This document shows positions 63,754 through 64,000 of a stretch of 64,000 nt of DNA, in pieces (positions within the stretch are counted from its first letter, which is position 1; each line of letters opens with the position of its first letter). Source of the DNA: Dirofilaria immitis (Eukaryota; Nematoda; Chromadorea; Rhabditida; Onchocercidae); assembly GCA_024305405.1 (NCBI GenBank), contig JAKNDB010000096.1:1-64000 (forward strand), given 5' to 3'. A program made the position numbers and the translations under genes. Below the pieces are notes generated by a model, which was not told where the DNA came from, made no database searches, and worked only from the letters and a program-made list of their open reading frames with translations.

Positions 63754-64000
63754 CTAATTTAGAATGCATAGAAGGATGATAATACATTGAGATTATAACA
63801 AGCATTGTTTCAACAACTTGTTAATGATTTTAAGGCACTATAAATTTAACTGAAGAAATATCTGTTTGCGAAGCAGCTTATAAACAATCCAAGGCTGTTA
63901 AGTATTTAAGGTACTCTCTTCTTAACATTATGCATGTGTTAAAATTACATAACAAAAAAAAGCTTCACATGATAAAAATAAAGATTCTCGAATGTTTTAA
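63754..64000. other. Intron of the Barentsz-type gene to the window edge
   Basis: It follows the acceptor of the first visible exon. No further exon is recognised before the edge. Confidence 0.5.

Overview
The window is nuclear DNA of a small-intron, AT-rich animal genome, almost certainly a nematode. The evidence is the gene content (orthologues of dyf-5, ppfr-1, hsf-1, a PRPP-synthetase-associated protein and a Barentsz/CASC3 protein), nematode-type TTTCAG/TTTTAG splice acceptors close upstream of start codons, and Bel/Pao retroelements. A filarial or other clade III worm would fit, but species is inference. There are no bacterial genes, CRISPR arrays or rRNA/tRNA genes that I can support.

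Layout. Positions 1-4850 are a repeat-rich block: an internally deleted Bel/Pao element on the minus strand, a solo LTR of the same family in the opposite orientation with a 5-bp target duplication, an ATCGAT-rich tandem array, and a foldback element with long inverted arms. Positions 6694-10532 (minus) hold a tyrosine phosphatase of 8 exons; 12791-17715 (plus) a complete dyf-5 (MAK/ICK) ciliary kinase of 11 exons, with a perfect X-box match upstream; 19164-43941 (minus) ppfr-1 (PP4 regulatory subunit 1), 23 exons with very large introns. After an 8-kb gene-poor gap with microsatellite and minisatellite DNA come a PRPSAP-like gene (52077-55118, plus), hsf-1 (57190-61041, plus) and, converging on it, a Barentsz/CASC3 gene (61331-63753, minus, 5' part beyond the window).

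A recurrent technical signal runs through all six conserved genes. About twenty times the conserved reading frame breaks by exactly one missing base, nearly always inside an A/T (twice C/G) homopolymer. With those single bases allowed for, every gene's exon lengths sum to an exact multiple of three. I read these as consensus undercalls, not pseudogenes, so automated ORF calls here will be fragmentary.

The genes do not form one pathway. dyf-5 acts in cilia, ppfr-1 in PP4 phosphatase complexes, the PRPSAP-like protein in nucleotide precursor supply, hsf-1 in stress transcription and Barentsz in exon-junction/mRNP biology. I found no convincing new multi-gene system. The most interesting items are the long-arm foldback element and its distant arm copy, the solo LTR that splits an open coding stretch, the dyf-5 X-box with a 5'-UTR intron, and the ATCGAT array.
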